64,000 nt of DNA from Chryseobacterium sp. ISL-6 (GCF_018613715.1 NZ_JAGGPT010000001.1:485919-549918), one strand, 5' to 3'. Shown: positions 28,694 through 37,619, numbered from the stretch's first letter. Translations and numbers: made by a program. The notes: generated by a model from the letters alone, not told the origin.

Positions 28694-29976
28694 TATTTTT
28701 TATATTTTAATCGAATTGAAACGGCATTTTTATGGGCAAATAATCCTTCTGCTTCTGCCATTATCTCTATTGTTTTTCCTAAATTCTGTAACCCTTTTGC
28801 TGAGAGCTCCTGAAAAGTAATTTTCTTTACAAAGCTGTCTATTGAAACTCCACTATAATTTTTTGCAAACCCGTTGGTGGGAAGTGTATGGTTAGTACCG
28901 CTGGCATAATCTCCAGCACTCTCACAGGAATAATTTCCAAGAAACACAGAACCGGCATTTTGAATAGATGGAATATGTTTTTCAAAATCACTTAAGGCCA
29001 GTATAAGGTGTTCCGGAGCGTATGAATTACTAAATTGGATGGCTTCTTGGGCAGTATTCAGCAGAATAAAATGACTGTTATTCAATGATTCTTCTGCTAA
29101 TTTATTTCTTGGAAGCTTTTTAACCTGTTCATGTACTTCTTCAATGGTTTCATTAAAAACTTTTAAATCCGTTGAAATAAAAACAACCTGGCTATCACTG
29201 CCATGTTCAGCCTGAGAAAGTAGATCTGCAGCACAAAATGCCGGAATAGCCTGTTGGTCAGCAATCACTAAAACCTCACTTGGTCCTGCAGGCATATCGA
29301 TCGCAACACCATAATTTTGAGCATATTCCTTTGCGGCAACAACAAACTGATTTCCAGGTCCAAAAATTTTGTATACATTAGGTATACTTTCAGTTCCTAA
29401 AGTCATTGCTGCAATTGCCTGTGCTCCACCGATCTTAAATATTCTGGTTACTCCACAAAGCACTGCTGTATAAATAATAGCGGGATTTAAATTTCCATTT
29501 TTATCTGGAGGCGTACATAAAATAATTTCGTTACATCCAGCTAATTGAGCAGGAATAGCCAACATAAGAACCGTAGAAAATAAGGGTGCCGTTCCTCCGG
29601 GTATATAAATTCCCACTTTTTCAACAGCACGGTTTTCCCGCCAGCATATTACTCCTTTTGTGGTTTCAATCTTTTCAATCTCAACCTGTTGTGAAGTGTG
29701 AAACTTTGTAATGTTTTGCATTGCTACCTGAATAGCTTCTTTCAGTTCATCACTTATTAAAGAGCCCGATCTATCAATTTCTTCCTTTGAAACTGTAATA
29801 CTTTCAATTTCTGTAGAATCAAATTTTTTAGTGAACTCCAGCAAAGCTTCATCACCATTTTGTTCTACTTTTTTGAAAATTTCGGAAACTATTCCTGAAA
29901 CTTCTTCTTTTTTGAGAACAGGTCGTTTTATGAGTCCTGCCCATGTTTCTCTTTGAGGGTATCTATTTATAAACAT
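28693..29976 (-). CDS. hisD: Histidinol dehydrogenase
   Basis: 427 residues, zinc enzyme doing the last two oxidations to histidine with NAD+. Landmarks: IYIPGGTAPLFSTVLM, GPGNQFVVAAKEYAQ, DMPAGPSEVLVIAD, LLSQAEHGSDSQ (zinc His), YAPEHLIL (His/Glu) and NHTLPTNGFAK. One base separates it from hisG. Confidence 0.96.
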   Translation of the reverse strand: MFINRYPQRETWAGLIKRPVLKKEEVSGIVSEIFKKVEQNGDEALLEFTKKFDSTEIESITVSKEEIDRSGSLISDELKEAIQVAMQNITKFHTSQQVEIEKIETTKGVICWRENRAVEKVGIYIPGGTAPLFSTVLMLAIPAQLAGCNEIILCTPPDKNGNLNPAIIYTAVLCGVTRIFKIGGAQAIAAMTLGTESIPNVYKIFGPGNQFVVAAKEYAQNYGVAIDMPAGPSEVLVIADQQAIPAFCAADLLSQAEHGSDSQVVFISTDLKVFNETIEEVHEQVKKLPRNKLAEESLNNSHFILLNTAQEAIQFSNSYAPEHLILALSDFEKHIPSIQNAGSVFLGNYSCESAGDYASGTNHTLPTNGFAKNYSGVSIDSFVKKITFQELSAKGLQNLGKTIEIMAEAEGLFAHKNAVSIRLKYKK

Positions 29977-29977
29977 A

Positions 29978-30835
29978 TTAAATCACCATTTTATCGATTG
30001 GAATTATTAGAATATCCTGAGCTCCATTTTCTTTGAGCTCATCAATGACTTCCCAGAATCTTTCTTCGTCTATAACTGAATGGATGCTACTCCATCCTTT
30101 TTCAGCCAAAGGAAGTACTGTGGGGCTTTTTAGAACTGGCAAAACATTAGAGATATCCTGAATCTTTTCATTGGGGACATTCATCAGGATATATTTTGAT
30201 TTTTTTGCTTTTAAAACGGCTTTGATCCTAAATAGAAACTTTTCCAGAATGTTTTCTTTTTCTATATCCAGTTGTAGATTCTTTGCCAATACAGCTTCGG
30301 AACTAAGTAAAGTAATGGTCTCTCTCAACCCATTTTTGAACAGGGTACTTCCGGAACTGACAATATCACAGATTCCATCGGCCAAACCAATGTTTGGAGC
30401 AATTTCTACAGATCCTGAGATAACATGGATATCTGCAGAAATGGAATTTTCTGTTAAGAATTTCTTGAGGGTATTTGGATACGAAGTAGCTATTTTCTTT
30501 CCCTGGAAATAACTGAGTTCATCCGTTTCTATTTCTTTGGGAACTGCAAGAGAAACCCGACACTTTGAAAATCCAAGTTTCTGAACAATTTCAATTTGCT
30601 TTTCTTTTTCTATCAGTAGGTTCTCACCAACAATGGCAATATCAACTACTCCATCTTCCAGATATTGTGGTATATCAGAATTTCTGAGATACATAATCTC
30701 AAAGGGAAAGTTATCAACCGAAACTTTTAGTTGTTCTTTTCCGTTGTTAATGAAAATTCCGCAGTCTTTCAAAAGCTGTAAAGAATCTTCATAAAGTCTG
30801 CCGCTTTTCTGAATGGCAATTTTTAATTTACTCAT
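29978..30835 (-). CDS. hisG: ATP phosphoribosyltransferase (long form)
   Basis: 285 residues, first step of histidine synthesis. IAIQKSGRLYEDSLQLL at the N-terminus, DIAIVGENLL, and the PRPP loop IVSSGSTLFKNGL (about residue 158). The extra C-terminal ACT-like domain (about 212-285, with LPLAEKGWSSIHSVI) marks the long, HisZ-independent form with histidine feedback. Preceded by a His-rich leader peptide and an attenuator. Confidence 0.96.
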   Translation of the reverse strand: MSKLKIAIQKSGRLYEDSLQLLKDCGIFINNGKEQLKVSVDNFPFEIMYLRNSDIPQYLEDGVVDIAIVGENLLIEKEKQIEIVQKLGFSKCRVSLAVPKEIETDELSYFQGKKIATSYPNTLKKFLTENSISADIHVISGSVEIAPNIGLADGICDIVSSGSTLFKNGLRETITLLSSEAVLAKNLQLDIEKENILEKFLFRIKAVLKAKKSKYILMNVPNEKIQDISNVLPVLKSPTVLPLAEKGWSSIHSVIDEERFWEVIDELKENGAQDILIIPIDKMVI

Positions 30836-30902
30836 TGTTGCACTTATTGTGTCTGAGTAAATAAAAAGTATTTTTGAAAAATTTCCGCGAAGAATTTAGA
30901 AA

Positions 30903-30935
30903 CAAAAAAACCGTCTGTTACTCAGACGGTTTTTA
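30903..30935 (-). terminator. his operon attenuator terminator
   Basis: In the minus direction CCGTCTG pairs with CAGACGG (arms at 30911-30917 and 30923-30929, 5-base loop), flanked by an A run and followed by seven Ts. It lies 68 bases before hisG, between the leader peptide and the first structural gene, so it works as an attenuator and not as an end-of-operon stop. Confidence 0.88.
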
Positions 30936-30946
30936 ATTATTTTTGA

Positions 30947-31017
30947 TTTTAACACATGTTATTATCAATCAATTCCGTCTTAGCAGAGATGATGATAATA
31001 ATGATGTAGTGTTAAAA
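30947..31017 (-). promoter_or_regulatory. Alternative pairing segments of the his leader RNA
   Basis: Two mutually complementary leader segments, TTTTAACAC in the leader codons before the His run (31009-31017) and GTGTTAAAA downstream (30947-30955), can form 9 bp. Between them, AGACGG overlaps the leader stop codon (30976-30981) and is complementary to CCGTCT, the 5' arm of the terminator. A ribosome stalled on His codons would leave AGACGG free to form an antiterminator; one at the stop codon would cover it and let the terminator form. Confidence 0.75.
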
Positions 31018-31030
31018 AATTCGGTTTCAT
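30980..31030 (-). CDS. hisL: his operon leader peptide
   Basis: A 16-residue ORF on the minus strand, MKPNFLTLHHYYHHLC, with four His codons (all CAT) in two pairs around a Tyr pair. It begins about 20 bases after a strong promoter, follows an A-rich entry site (caattttcaacaa) and ends 45 bases before the terminator stem. Composition, position and RNA pairing all fit a ribosome-stalling leader that senses charged tRNA-His. The Tyr codons are unexplained and may be incidental. Confidence 0.85.
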   Translation of the reverse strand: MKPNFLTLHHYYHHLC

Positions 31031-31048
31031 TTGTTGAAAATTGTGATA

Positions 31049-31077
31049 CAAATGTAGGACTTATTTTTAAATATCAA
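31049..31077 (-). promoter_or_regulatory. his operon promoter
   Basis: Minus strand: TTG (31077-31075), 18-base spacer, TACATTTG (31056-31049). Close to the flavobacterial consensus and placed so the transcript begins just upstream of the leader ATG. Confidence 0.78.
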
Positions 31078-31085
31078 AGTTTTTT

Positions 31086-32183
31086 TTAAATAATTTCCAG
31101 ATATAAATTCATCAGTTCGTTGGCAATAGGCTCATCATTAAACTTCTGAACAAACTCAAAACCCTTATCAGCACGACGTTTTCTTTCAGACTCATTGTCC
31201 CACAGAAATTGTATTTTGGATTGAATATCCAAGTGATTTTCCGGATTGATGTATACAGAATCTTTTCCACCTGCTTCAGGCAGACTGCTTGTGTTACTCG
31301 TTATGGTGACTGTTTTTGAAAAAAGCGCTTCAATAATGGGAATTCCAAATCCTTCAAACAAACTTGGGTAAATAAAAATATCTGCAAGTTTATAAATAAC
31401 GGCTAATTCATCCATAGAAACTCCTTCTAAGAAATGAACCTGCTCTTCCAGCTTGTTTTTTTTAATGAAAGCTTCTACTTTTTTATAATAACCCGTTTTT
31501 CTTCCAACCACAACCAAGGGAATTCCGGTTCCACTGACTGCCTTCACAATATTTAAAAGGTTTTTCCGCTCTTCAATCGTACCCACATTTAAAATAAATC
31601 TTTCAGGAAGCTTAAATTTTTCTTTTGTAATCTGAATCAGTCCTTCGGATTGCTGTTCTTTAAAAGCCTTATGACAGCCCTGGTAGACCACTTTTATTTT
31701 ATGTTCAGGGACTTTTAAATACTGAACAATATCAGATTTCGTCTGCTCGGAAATAGCAATTATTTTATCAGCATTCTGAGCCGCTTTTTTAAATTTCCAC
31801 AAATGAATTTTACGATCAAAAAACGAGTAATATTGAGGATATCTTACAAAAATAAGATCATGGATCGTTACGACTTTTTTTATTGATTTTTTGTCCCATT
31901 TTAAAGGTAATTCCCCTGATAAACCATGAAAAATATCGGCATTAGCTTTTTGAGCGTCTTTGCCCATTTTAAACTGGCGCGACATATTCCCTTTTGAAGT
32001 TTCAACAAAATGAACATTCGTATTCTGCAGAATATCTGCTCCTCGGTCGGATCTATTTTTATTGATTAAAAGATATTCATTATCAGGAAAATATTGAGAA
32101 AGAATTCTTACAAGATCTCTCGAGTAATTCCCCAATCCTGATGTATTATGGAAAAAACGTTTTGCATCAAAAGCAATCTTCAT
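31086..32183 (-). CDS. Glycosyltransferase, GT4 family
   Basis: 365 residues, GT-B fold. N-terminal domain with NTSGLGNYSRDLVRIL (about 13-28), DIFHGLSGELP and VVTIHDLIFVRYPQYY; C-terminal nucleotide-sugar domain with ILNVGTIEERKNLLNIV and the retaining-enzyme motif YPSLFEGFGIPIIEAL (Glu-x7-Glu), then TSNTSSLPEAGG. Likely mannosyl- or glucosyl-type transfer in surface polysaccharide assembly. Start overlaps the deacetylase stop by 4 bases. Last gene of the run. Confidence 0.9.
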   Translation of the reverse strand: MKIAFDAKRFFHNTSGLGNYSRDLVRILSQYFPDNEYLLINKNRSDRGADILQNTNVHFVETSKGNMSRQFKMGKDAQKANADIFHGLSGELPLKWDKKSIKKVVTIHDLIFVRYPQYYSFFDRKIHLWKFKKAAQNADKIIAISEQTKSDIVQYLKVPEHKIKVVYQGCHKAFKEQQSEGLIQITKEKFKLPERFILNVGTIEERKNLLNIVKAVSGTGIPLVVVGRKTGYYKKVEAFIKKNKLEEQVHFLEGVSMDELAVIYKLADIFIYPSLFEGFGIPIIEALFSKTVTITSNTSSLPEAGGKDSVYINPENHLDIQSKIQFLWDNESERKRRADKGFEFVQKFNDEPIANELMNLYLEII

Positions 32184-32956
32184 GATTCTATCTTTTTTTG
32201 AAATTCCTGGAACGTTCCAAAGCTATACTTTTTATCCTTAAGCCAGCCAATAAATTGATCAAATCTTTCCACCATATCCTTTCCGGAATTTTTCACCGTA
32301 AACCCAGGAAGTTTAAATGCTTCATCTTTAATTTCTGCAAATTCCCAGGGGTGAAAGTATATATTAAGGTAATTATCTTTTTTCAGGCTATCTGAAGCTA
32401 TTTTTTTATAGATCGACAATGGAAAATTATGAAAGCTCAACCAGAACAAAGGGATTCTGAAATTGGGTGAAACAGATGCTGGGATCTGAGTGACATTACC
32501 TTCTTTAAAATAGGTTCTTGATACTTTTAAATTATTGTATCTACCCGGTAAAAAAGTTGGATTAATGGAAGAATTATAAGAATATCCTGCTCGCTCAACG
32601 GAAGTTTCATTGACAGGCATCATTCTAGGCATTCTAAGCCCGGTAACTTTTGTTGAAAATAATTCTTCTAACTTTTCTCTGGATTCTTTTAAATGCTTTT
32701 CTTCAAATTCAGAATGAAACCAGGTGTGAGAAGCCAACTCATGCCCTTCCTGCAATAATCTTTCAATTAAATGTTTACTATTTTCCGCAAAAACTACTGT
32801 AGAAAAAAAAGTAGCTTTTACCTGATGCTTTTTAAGAAGATCAAGAATTCTTTCCAATCCTGTTTGTGAAATCAAAATCTGCCTTTCAAAAGGAATTTCT
32901 CCTTTATATTCTAATGGCATATCAAATTCTTCAATATCAAAACTCAATAAAACCAT
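32180..32956 (-). CDS. Polysaccharide deacetylase family protein
   Basis: 258 residues, NodB-like (CE4) barrel: LLSFDIEEFDMP at the start (Asp pair), ATFFSTVV, HELASHTWFHSEF (the HxxxH metal pair) and LRMPRMMP (the family Arg-Pro loop). C-terminal FHPWEF carries a further conserved His. Removes acetyl groups from a glycan, perhaps a lipid-linked sugar. No signal peptide, so it would act at the cytoplasmic face. Confidence 0.86.
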   Translation of the reverse strand: MVLLSFDIEEFDMPLEYKGEIPFERQILISQTGLERILDLLKKHQVKATFFSTVVFAENSKHLIERLLQEGHELASHTWFHSEFEEKHLKESREKLEELFSTKVTGLRMPRMMPVNETSVERAGYSYNSSINPTFLPGRYNNLKVSRTYFKEGNVTQIPASVSPNFRIPLFWLSFHNFPLSIYKKIASDSLKKDNYLNIYFHPWEFAEIKDEAFKLPGFTVKNSGKDMVERFDQFIGWLKDKKYSFGTFQEFQKKIES

Positions 32957-33886
32957 TTATAAATTTTTATTTTTAATAATATAATTAGGTCTTTCTTTGA
33001 CCTGTTTGAAGATCTTCCCTAAATATATCCCAATGATTCCAAGGATAATTAATTGTAAGCCACCAAAGAATACAATCGTCATAATCAGGGATGCCCAACC
33101 AGAGATTTCAGTATGGGTGACAAAAGAATGAATAACATAAATCCCATACCCCAATACTGAGATTGCGGAGAATAAAAAGCCTAAATAAGCTGCTATATAT
33201 AGAGGTTTTACACTGAAAGCCGTTATACCAGTAAATGCAAAGGTGACCATCTTTTTCAGATTGTAACTACTCTCACCTGCAACCCTTTCGTTTGCTGTAA
33301 AATCAATTGCTGTTTGCTTAAATCCCATCCAGCTTGTTAAGCCTCTTAAAAACAAATCATCTTCATTGAACTGTCTCATCACTTCCACAGCACTGGCATC
33401 TAATAATCTAAAATCAGATCCACCTCCTTTAGTAAGATTTACATCTGATAGGCTGGATAATAATTTATAGAAAAAATCGGACGTTTTTCTTTTAAAGAAA
33501 GAAATTTCCTTAGGATAGGTTCTCACCGTTAATACGACATCATATCCTTCTTCCCATTTTTCGATCATTTTAGTAATCAATTCTGGTGGATGCTGAAGGT
33601 CTCCGTCCATAGAAATTACTGCATTTCCATGGGCAAGGTCCATTCCTGCTTTTACGGCTGGCTGATGTCCAAAATTCCTTGAAAATTCAATAAATTTTAC
33701 TTCATCATATTGTTGGGATAATTCTTCAAGTTTTTGTTGTGTAGCGTCTCTGCTGCCATCATTTACAAATATAATTTCAAAATCATAGTTGCTTAGTCCA
33801 GAAAAAACCTCTTTGATCTTTTGATGGATCATAGCCACATTTCCCTCTTCATTATAGGCAGGAATTACAATAGAAATTTTTTTCAT
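32957..33886 (-). CDS. GT2 glycosyltransferase with two C-terminal membrane helices (GtrB/DPM1-like)
   Basis: 309 residues. GT-A domain: IVIPAYNEEGNV, VNDGSRDATQ, SRNFGHQPAVKAGMDLAHG, and the DxD-type MDGDLQHPPE. The last about 90 residues hold two membrane helices (KPLYIAAYLGFLFSAISVLGYGIYVI and LIMTIVFFGGLQLIILGIIGIYLG). This layout is typical of enzymes loading undecaprenyl or polyprenyl phosphate with a sugar for later transfer outside the membrane. Confidence 0.9.
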   Translation of the reverse strand: MKKISIVIPAYNEEGNVAMIHQKIKEVFSGLSNYDFEIIFVNDGSRDATQQKLEELSQQYDEVKFIEFSRNFGHQPAVKAGMDLAHGNAVISMDGDLQHPPELITKMIEKWEEGYDVVLTVRTYPKEISFFKRKTSDFFYKLLSSLSDVNLTKGGGSDFRLLDASAVEVMRQFNEDDLFLRGLTSWMGFKQTAIDFTANERVAGESSYNLKKMVTFAFTGITAFSVKPLYIAAYLGFLFSAISVLGYGIYVIHSFVTHTEISGWASLIMTIVFFGGLQLIILGIIGIYLGKIFKQVKERPNYIIKNKNL

Positions 33887-33890
33887 ATGA

Positions 33891-35060
33891 TCAATTCAGG
33901 CTGTAATTTTTTTCAAAATCTTTAGTTAAAAGCTCATAAACAACTCTCAACCAAACTACGATACAAGGTACAGCTTTTAATGAATATTTGATGATGTAAT
34001 CATTTTTAACCGATTTCGGAAATAGATCAGAAGTTGAAAAACAAGTGAAAATAATCACGAAAATCAATAGTCCTGTAATAAGAGGTGTTCTCTCTTTCTG
34101 AAGGAAAAACCAGATCATTACACCCACTACAGCAATAATATAAGTTGGAGATTCTGAACTGGAACTGAACAATACCAAAAACAGTAAAGTAGAAGCTAAA
34201 ATCATCAACTGAAAGGCATAATGTTTATATTGTTTAATTCTAATATAAGGTAAAGCAAATAGGGGTAAGCCAAAAGCTAAAAACACAAGATTAGAAATTG
34301 AAGCATCTCCAAGAATTCTTCTAACAAAACCCATTAATGAAATATCCTGCATATTTCCCAATACCTGATTTTCATTGTTTTTTTCTACAATAGAATGGAA
34401 CCAGTCGGCATAGCTTTGTATTACAAACTGCGGGCTGGAATAGATCATAGGAATGACAAAGAATAGTGCTGCAATTACCAATCCTGAAAGAATAAATTTT
34501 GTTTTATTTTTAATAAAGAAAAACTGGGTTAATCCAACGATACCATATATTTTCACAAAAACACCAATTAATATTGCCGTAGCTGACTGCACTTCTTTTC
34601 GTTCATAAATATAGACCGCTGACAATATTAAAAGACCGGTTAGAGCTACATTAAACTGTAAACTTAAAGCGGCTGTAATATATTCCTGAAGGCATAACAA
34701 TCCGAAGATTGCTTTTTTAGAATCTGAAAATGGTAATTTATAAATTGCAAATACAAACACAAAAGTATTAATCAGATTCCAGAGAGAAATTCCAAGCCAA
34801 TCGGGCATTCCTGCAAATGGAGCAATCAGGAGGCTAAAAAAAACTCCATAATGATTTAGATCAAAATAGAGGTCAGGATAATGAATAAATAAATTCTTCT
34901 GATTAATGGTATTAAAGAATACATTTTTAAAAATCAGATAATTATTGATCGCATAATCTCCTCTTAAATATTTGGAAATTGCAGTAACCACTGATATAAT
35001 AAGATAAACCCCAAATATATATTTAGGGTTTAATATGAATTTTAAAACTTTTTCTTTCAA
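33891..35060 (-). CDS. Multi-pass membrane protein, GT87 (DUF2029)-like glycosyltransferase
   Basis: 389 residues with about ten hydrophobic membrane segments. The extracytoplasmic loop after the first helix carries Asp residues (KYLRGDYAINNYLIFKNVFF, LYFDLNHYGVFFSLL), resembling polyprenyl-phosphate-sugar-dependent GT-C enzymes of the GT87 group. The GT2 next door could provide its lipid-linked donor. The start is TTG at 35060; no in-frame ATG exists near the first helix. Confidence 0.7.
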   Translation of the reverse strand: MKEKVLKFILNPKYIFGVYLIISVVTAISKYLRGDYAINNYLIFKNVFFNTINQKNLFIHYPDLYFDLNHYGVFFSLLIAPFAGMPDWLGISLWNLINTFVFVFAIYKLPFSDSKKAIFGLLCLQEYITAALSLQFNVALTGLLILSAVYIYERKEVQSATAILIGVFVKIYGIVGLTQFFFIKNKTKFILSGLVIAALFFVIPMIYSSPQFVIQSYADWFHSIVEKNNENQVLGNMQDISLMGFVRRILGDASISNLVFLAFGLPLFALPYIRIKQYKHYAFQLMILASTLLFLVLFSSSSESPTYIIAVVGVMIWFFLQKERTPLITGLLIFVIIFTCFSTSDLFPKSVKNDYIIKYSLKAVPCIVVWLRVVYELLTKDFEKNYSLN

Positions 35061-35087
35061 AATTGTGCGTATTAGGTAAGTTAAGGC

Positions 35088-35900
35088 TTAAACAGCTACG
35101 TTGTTCTCCCTTAAAGCATCGTTAAGAGAAGTCTTCTTATCTGTAGATTCCTTTCTTGTACCAATGATCAGTGCACATGGAACCTGATATTCTCCAGCAG
35201 GAAACTGCTTTGTATAACTTCCTGGGATCACTACTGAACGTGCAGGCACTCTTCCTTTGATTTCGATAGGTTGATCTCCGGTTACATCTATAATTTTAGT
35301 AGAAGCTGTTAATACTACATTAGCTCCTAATACCGCTTCTTTTTCTACGTGAACTCCTTCTACCACGATACATCTTGAACCAATGAAACAATCGTCTTCA
35401 ATAATTACAGGTGCAGCCTGTAAAGGTTCTAAAACACCACCGATACCAACACCACCACTTAAGTGAACATTTTTACCAATCTGTGCACAACTTCCTACAG
35501 TCGCCCAGGTATCTACCATTGTTCCTGAATCTATATAAGCTCCGATGTTTACATATGATGGCATTAAAATTACTCCGGAAGCAATAAATGCACCTTCTCT
35601 GGCAACAGCATGAGGTACAACCCGCACTCCTTTTTCAGCGTAATTTCTCTTTAAAGGCATTTTGTCATGAAATTCAAAAGGACCTACTTCTATAGTTTCC
35701 ATTTTCTGAATTGGAAAATACATTACTACAGCTTTTTTCACCCATTCATTAACCTGCCATCCATTATCTGTAGGCTCAGCAACACGAAGTTCTCCGGAAT
35801 CTAATAAAGCTATAACCTCTCTTATGGTCTTCTTGCTCTCTTCATTTTGTAATAAATCTCTATTATCCCAGATGTTTTCAATAGTTTGTTGTAACGACAT
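35088..35900 (-). CDS. dapD: 2,3,4,5-tetrahydropyridine-2,6-dicarboxylate N-succinyltransferase
   Basis: 270 residues, succinyl branch of lysine and meso-diaminopimelate synthesis. Left-handed beta-helix hexapeptide repeats span about residues 105-215 (GAFIASGVILMPSYVNIGAYIDSGTMVDTW, VGSCAQIGKNVHLSGGVGIGGVLEP). The N-terminal helices and the C-terminal PGSYTKQFPAGEYQVPCALI are typical of DapD. Promoter not found. It lies only 27 bases ahead of the membrane glycosyltransferase, so it probably heads that transcript. Confidence 0.95.
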   Translation of the reverse strand: MSLQQTIENIWDNRDLLQNEESKKTIREVIALLDSGELRVAEPTDNGWQVNEWVKKAVVMYFPIQKMETIEVGPFEFHDKMPLKRNYAEKGVRVVPHAVAREGAFIASGVILMPSYVNIGAYIDSGTMVDTWATVGSCAQIGKNVHLSGGVGIGGVLEPLQAAPVIIEDDCFIGSRCIVVEGVHVEKEAVLGANVVLTASTKIIDVTGDQPIEIKGRVPARSVVIPGSYTKQFPAGEYQVPCALIIGTRKESTDKKTSLNDALRENNVAV

Positions 35901-36073
35901 GCTTCTAATTTAAATTATTTTTTCGAATATAAGTAACGACCCTGTAGGTACGTCATTTCAGGCGATAAAAGTACAAAAGTTTGTCGTAGTATACAAGTTT
36001 GAAAAAATGACAAATATTAAGAAATTAACAATATTAGTCATTTAATATAATCAGGATCCGGTACTTAATTTCT

Positions 36074-36436
36074 CTATTCACAAACAATAAATTCCATTGT
36101 TTTTTCAACATGCTTTCCTTCAGTTATTGGTTTTGCATATTGCTTTGTGCTATACTTTGTTAAATAGACCTGATTAATAGAAGGAGTAATGTCCACAAGA
36201 TCATCGGGAATATGTGCATTAATATTCAATATGATATCTCCACATTTTATTTGTCCACAGGAATCTTTTAAGAAGCTGTTGTACCAACTATTTTCTGCAA
36301 ATCCCCAGGAGCGGGCAAAAATTCTACCATTTACAACCACCATCCAGATGTCTAAAAATGTTTCACGTTCTAAACCTGCTTTTATTCCACTAATATCGTT
36401 TTCACAGATGTATTGTAAAGCTTTTTTCTTATTCAT
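36074..36436 (-). CDS. DUF2255 family protein
   Basis: 120 residues, recognised from FLDIWMVVVNGRIFARSWGFAENSWYNSFL, the core of this family (flavin-reductase-like small beta barrel). The conserved RSW motif is at about residues 42-44. No signal peptide. Function unknown, stands alone. Confidence 0.75.
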   Translation of the reverse strand: MNKKKALQYICENDISGIKAGLERETFLDIWMVVVNGRIFARSWGFAENSWYNSFLKDSCGQIKCGDIILNINAHIPDDLVDITPSINQVYLTKYSTKQYAKPITEGKHVEKTMEFIVCE

Positions 36437-36545
36437 TATCTTTTAATTTTTCACAAAACTAAAATGAATGGAAATACAATGAAATATTATTATTCAGTTG
36501 GTGGAAAATATTATTCTATTAGATAATATATGGATGTGGATTGAT

Positions 36546-36872
36546 TTATAACATCATTTTGTCTAAAGCTTTCACCAAACAATCCCTGTAACTTTTTGCA
36601 ACAGCAATTTTTAGATCTTTAGAAATGATTTGGTTGTTTTCGAAAGATTCTATGTTTGTCAGATTCACTATATATGAATTATGAATACGCATAAATTCAT
36701 CTGGCAAACTTTCAATTAAATCTTTAAGTGTTTTATAATAAATGTATTTCTTATCATAGGTAGTGAAAATCTCAACGTAATTTCCAAGGCCTTTTATCAT
36801 GATAATATCGTTAAAGAAAAGCTTAATCAGTCTTTTATCTGTTTTAATAAAAGCAAACGTTTTGTTTTTCAT
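36546..36872 (-). CDS. Stand-alone LytTR DNA-binding protein
   Basis: 108 residues consisting of just a LytTR domain: IMIKGLGNYVEIFTTYDKKYIYYKTLKDLIESLPDEFMRIHNSYIVNLTNIESFENNQI. The phospho-receiver domain that normally precedes it is missing, so its activity must be set by abundance or by another partner. It lies 41 bases after the NlpC/P60 gene on the same strand and may be co-transcribed. Confidence 0.85.
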   Translation of the reverse strand: MKNKTFAFIKTDKRLIKLFFNDIIMIKGLGNYVEIFTTYDKKYIYYKTLKDLIESLPDEFMRIHNSYIVNLTNIESFENNQIISKDLKIAVAKSYRDCLVKALDKMML

Positions 36873-36913
36873 CTATCTTACTTAAATCATTTACTTTTTA
36901 ATACAGCTTTTTT

Positions 36914-37483
36914 TTACAGAACTCTCTGCGCGTGTAGATAAGCTTTGTTCCAGTACTTTTCATTTAACGAAGATATCATTACCCCTTTTGAAGTTGAGGC
37001 ATGGATAAATTTGATCTCACCATCACTTCCGATATCATGGACAATACCAACATGTGACACTCTGCTACCTCCTGCTGTAGCAAAAAATAACAGATCACCA
37101 GGCTTCACTTCACTGATATCAATTTTTTTACCGGCATCAGCCTGATCAGAAGATCTTCTTGGTAATTTCTGGTCATTTTCTTCAAATACTTTCACTGTAA
37201 AACCGGAACAATCAAATCCTGATGAAGTATTACCACCAAACTTATAGGGTGTTCCAATATATTTTTCGGCATCTTTCAAAATACTATTGATAGAACTTGG
37301 GACTTTTCCACTAAAATTAGAATCTAATTTTCTTAAGTTCTCAGATTTTGCAACCGTTTTTGTTGTATTCTTTTTTGAGGAAACATTTTTACTGCTTCCA
37401 CATGAAATCACTAACGAAGTTGCAATCAGCAAAGCAGCTAACTGCTTTATTCCCTTTTTTTCAATAAATAATCCTGCTGTCAT
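36914..37483 (-). CDS. NlpC/P60 family peptidoglycan hydrolase lipoprotein
   Basis: 189 residues from ATG at 37483 (the longer frame starts at a TTG with no support). Lipobox LVISC gives a lipid-anchored Cys followed by GSSKN. A low-complexity Lys/Ser linker leads to the C40 domain (about residue 70 on): FDCSGFTVKVFEEN with the catalytic Cys, RVSHVGIVHDIG with the His, and FIHASTSKGVM with the third His. Probably a D,L-endopeptidase cutting stem peptides in the periplasm. Confidence 0.9.
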   Translation of the reverse strand: MTAGLFIEKKGIKQLAALLIATSLVISCGSSKNVSSKKNTTKTVAKSENLRKLDSNFSGKVPSSINSILKDAEKYIGTPYKFGGNTSSGFDCSGFTVKVFEENDQKLPRRSSDQADAGKKIDISEVKPGDLLFFATAGGSRVSHVGIVHDIGSDGEIKFIHASTSKGVMISSLNEKYWNKAYLHAQRVL

Positions 37484-37590
37484 ATCTGTCTGATTTTTAC
37501 CTATGTACGTAATTATTGACAAATATACATTTTATATTTTAATTATAAATATTCTATACTACAACTATATCATAAATATATGTTAAAATA

Positions 37591-37619
37591 TTGTATTTAA
37601 TTAATTATCATTATATTTG
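37591..37619 (+). promoter_or_regulatory. Promoter of the gene at 37637
   Basis: TTG (37591-37593), 18-base spacer, TATATTTG (37612-37619); an excellent consensus match 17 bases before the ATG. Confidence 0.78.
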
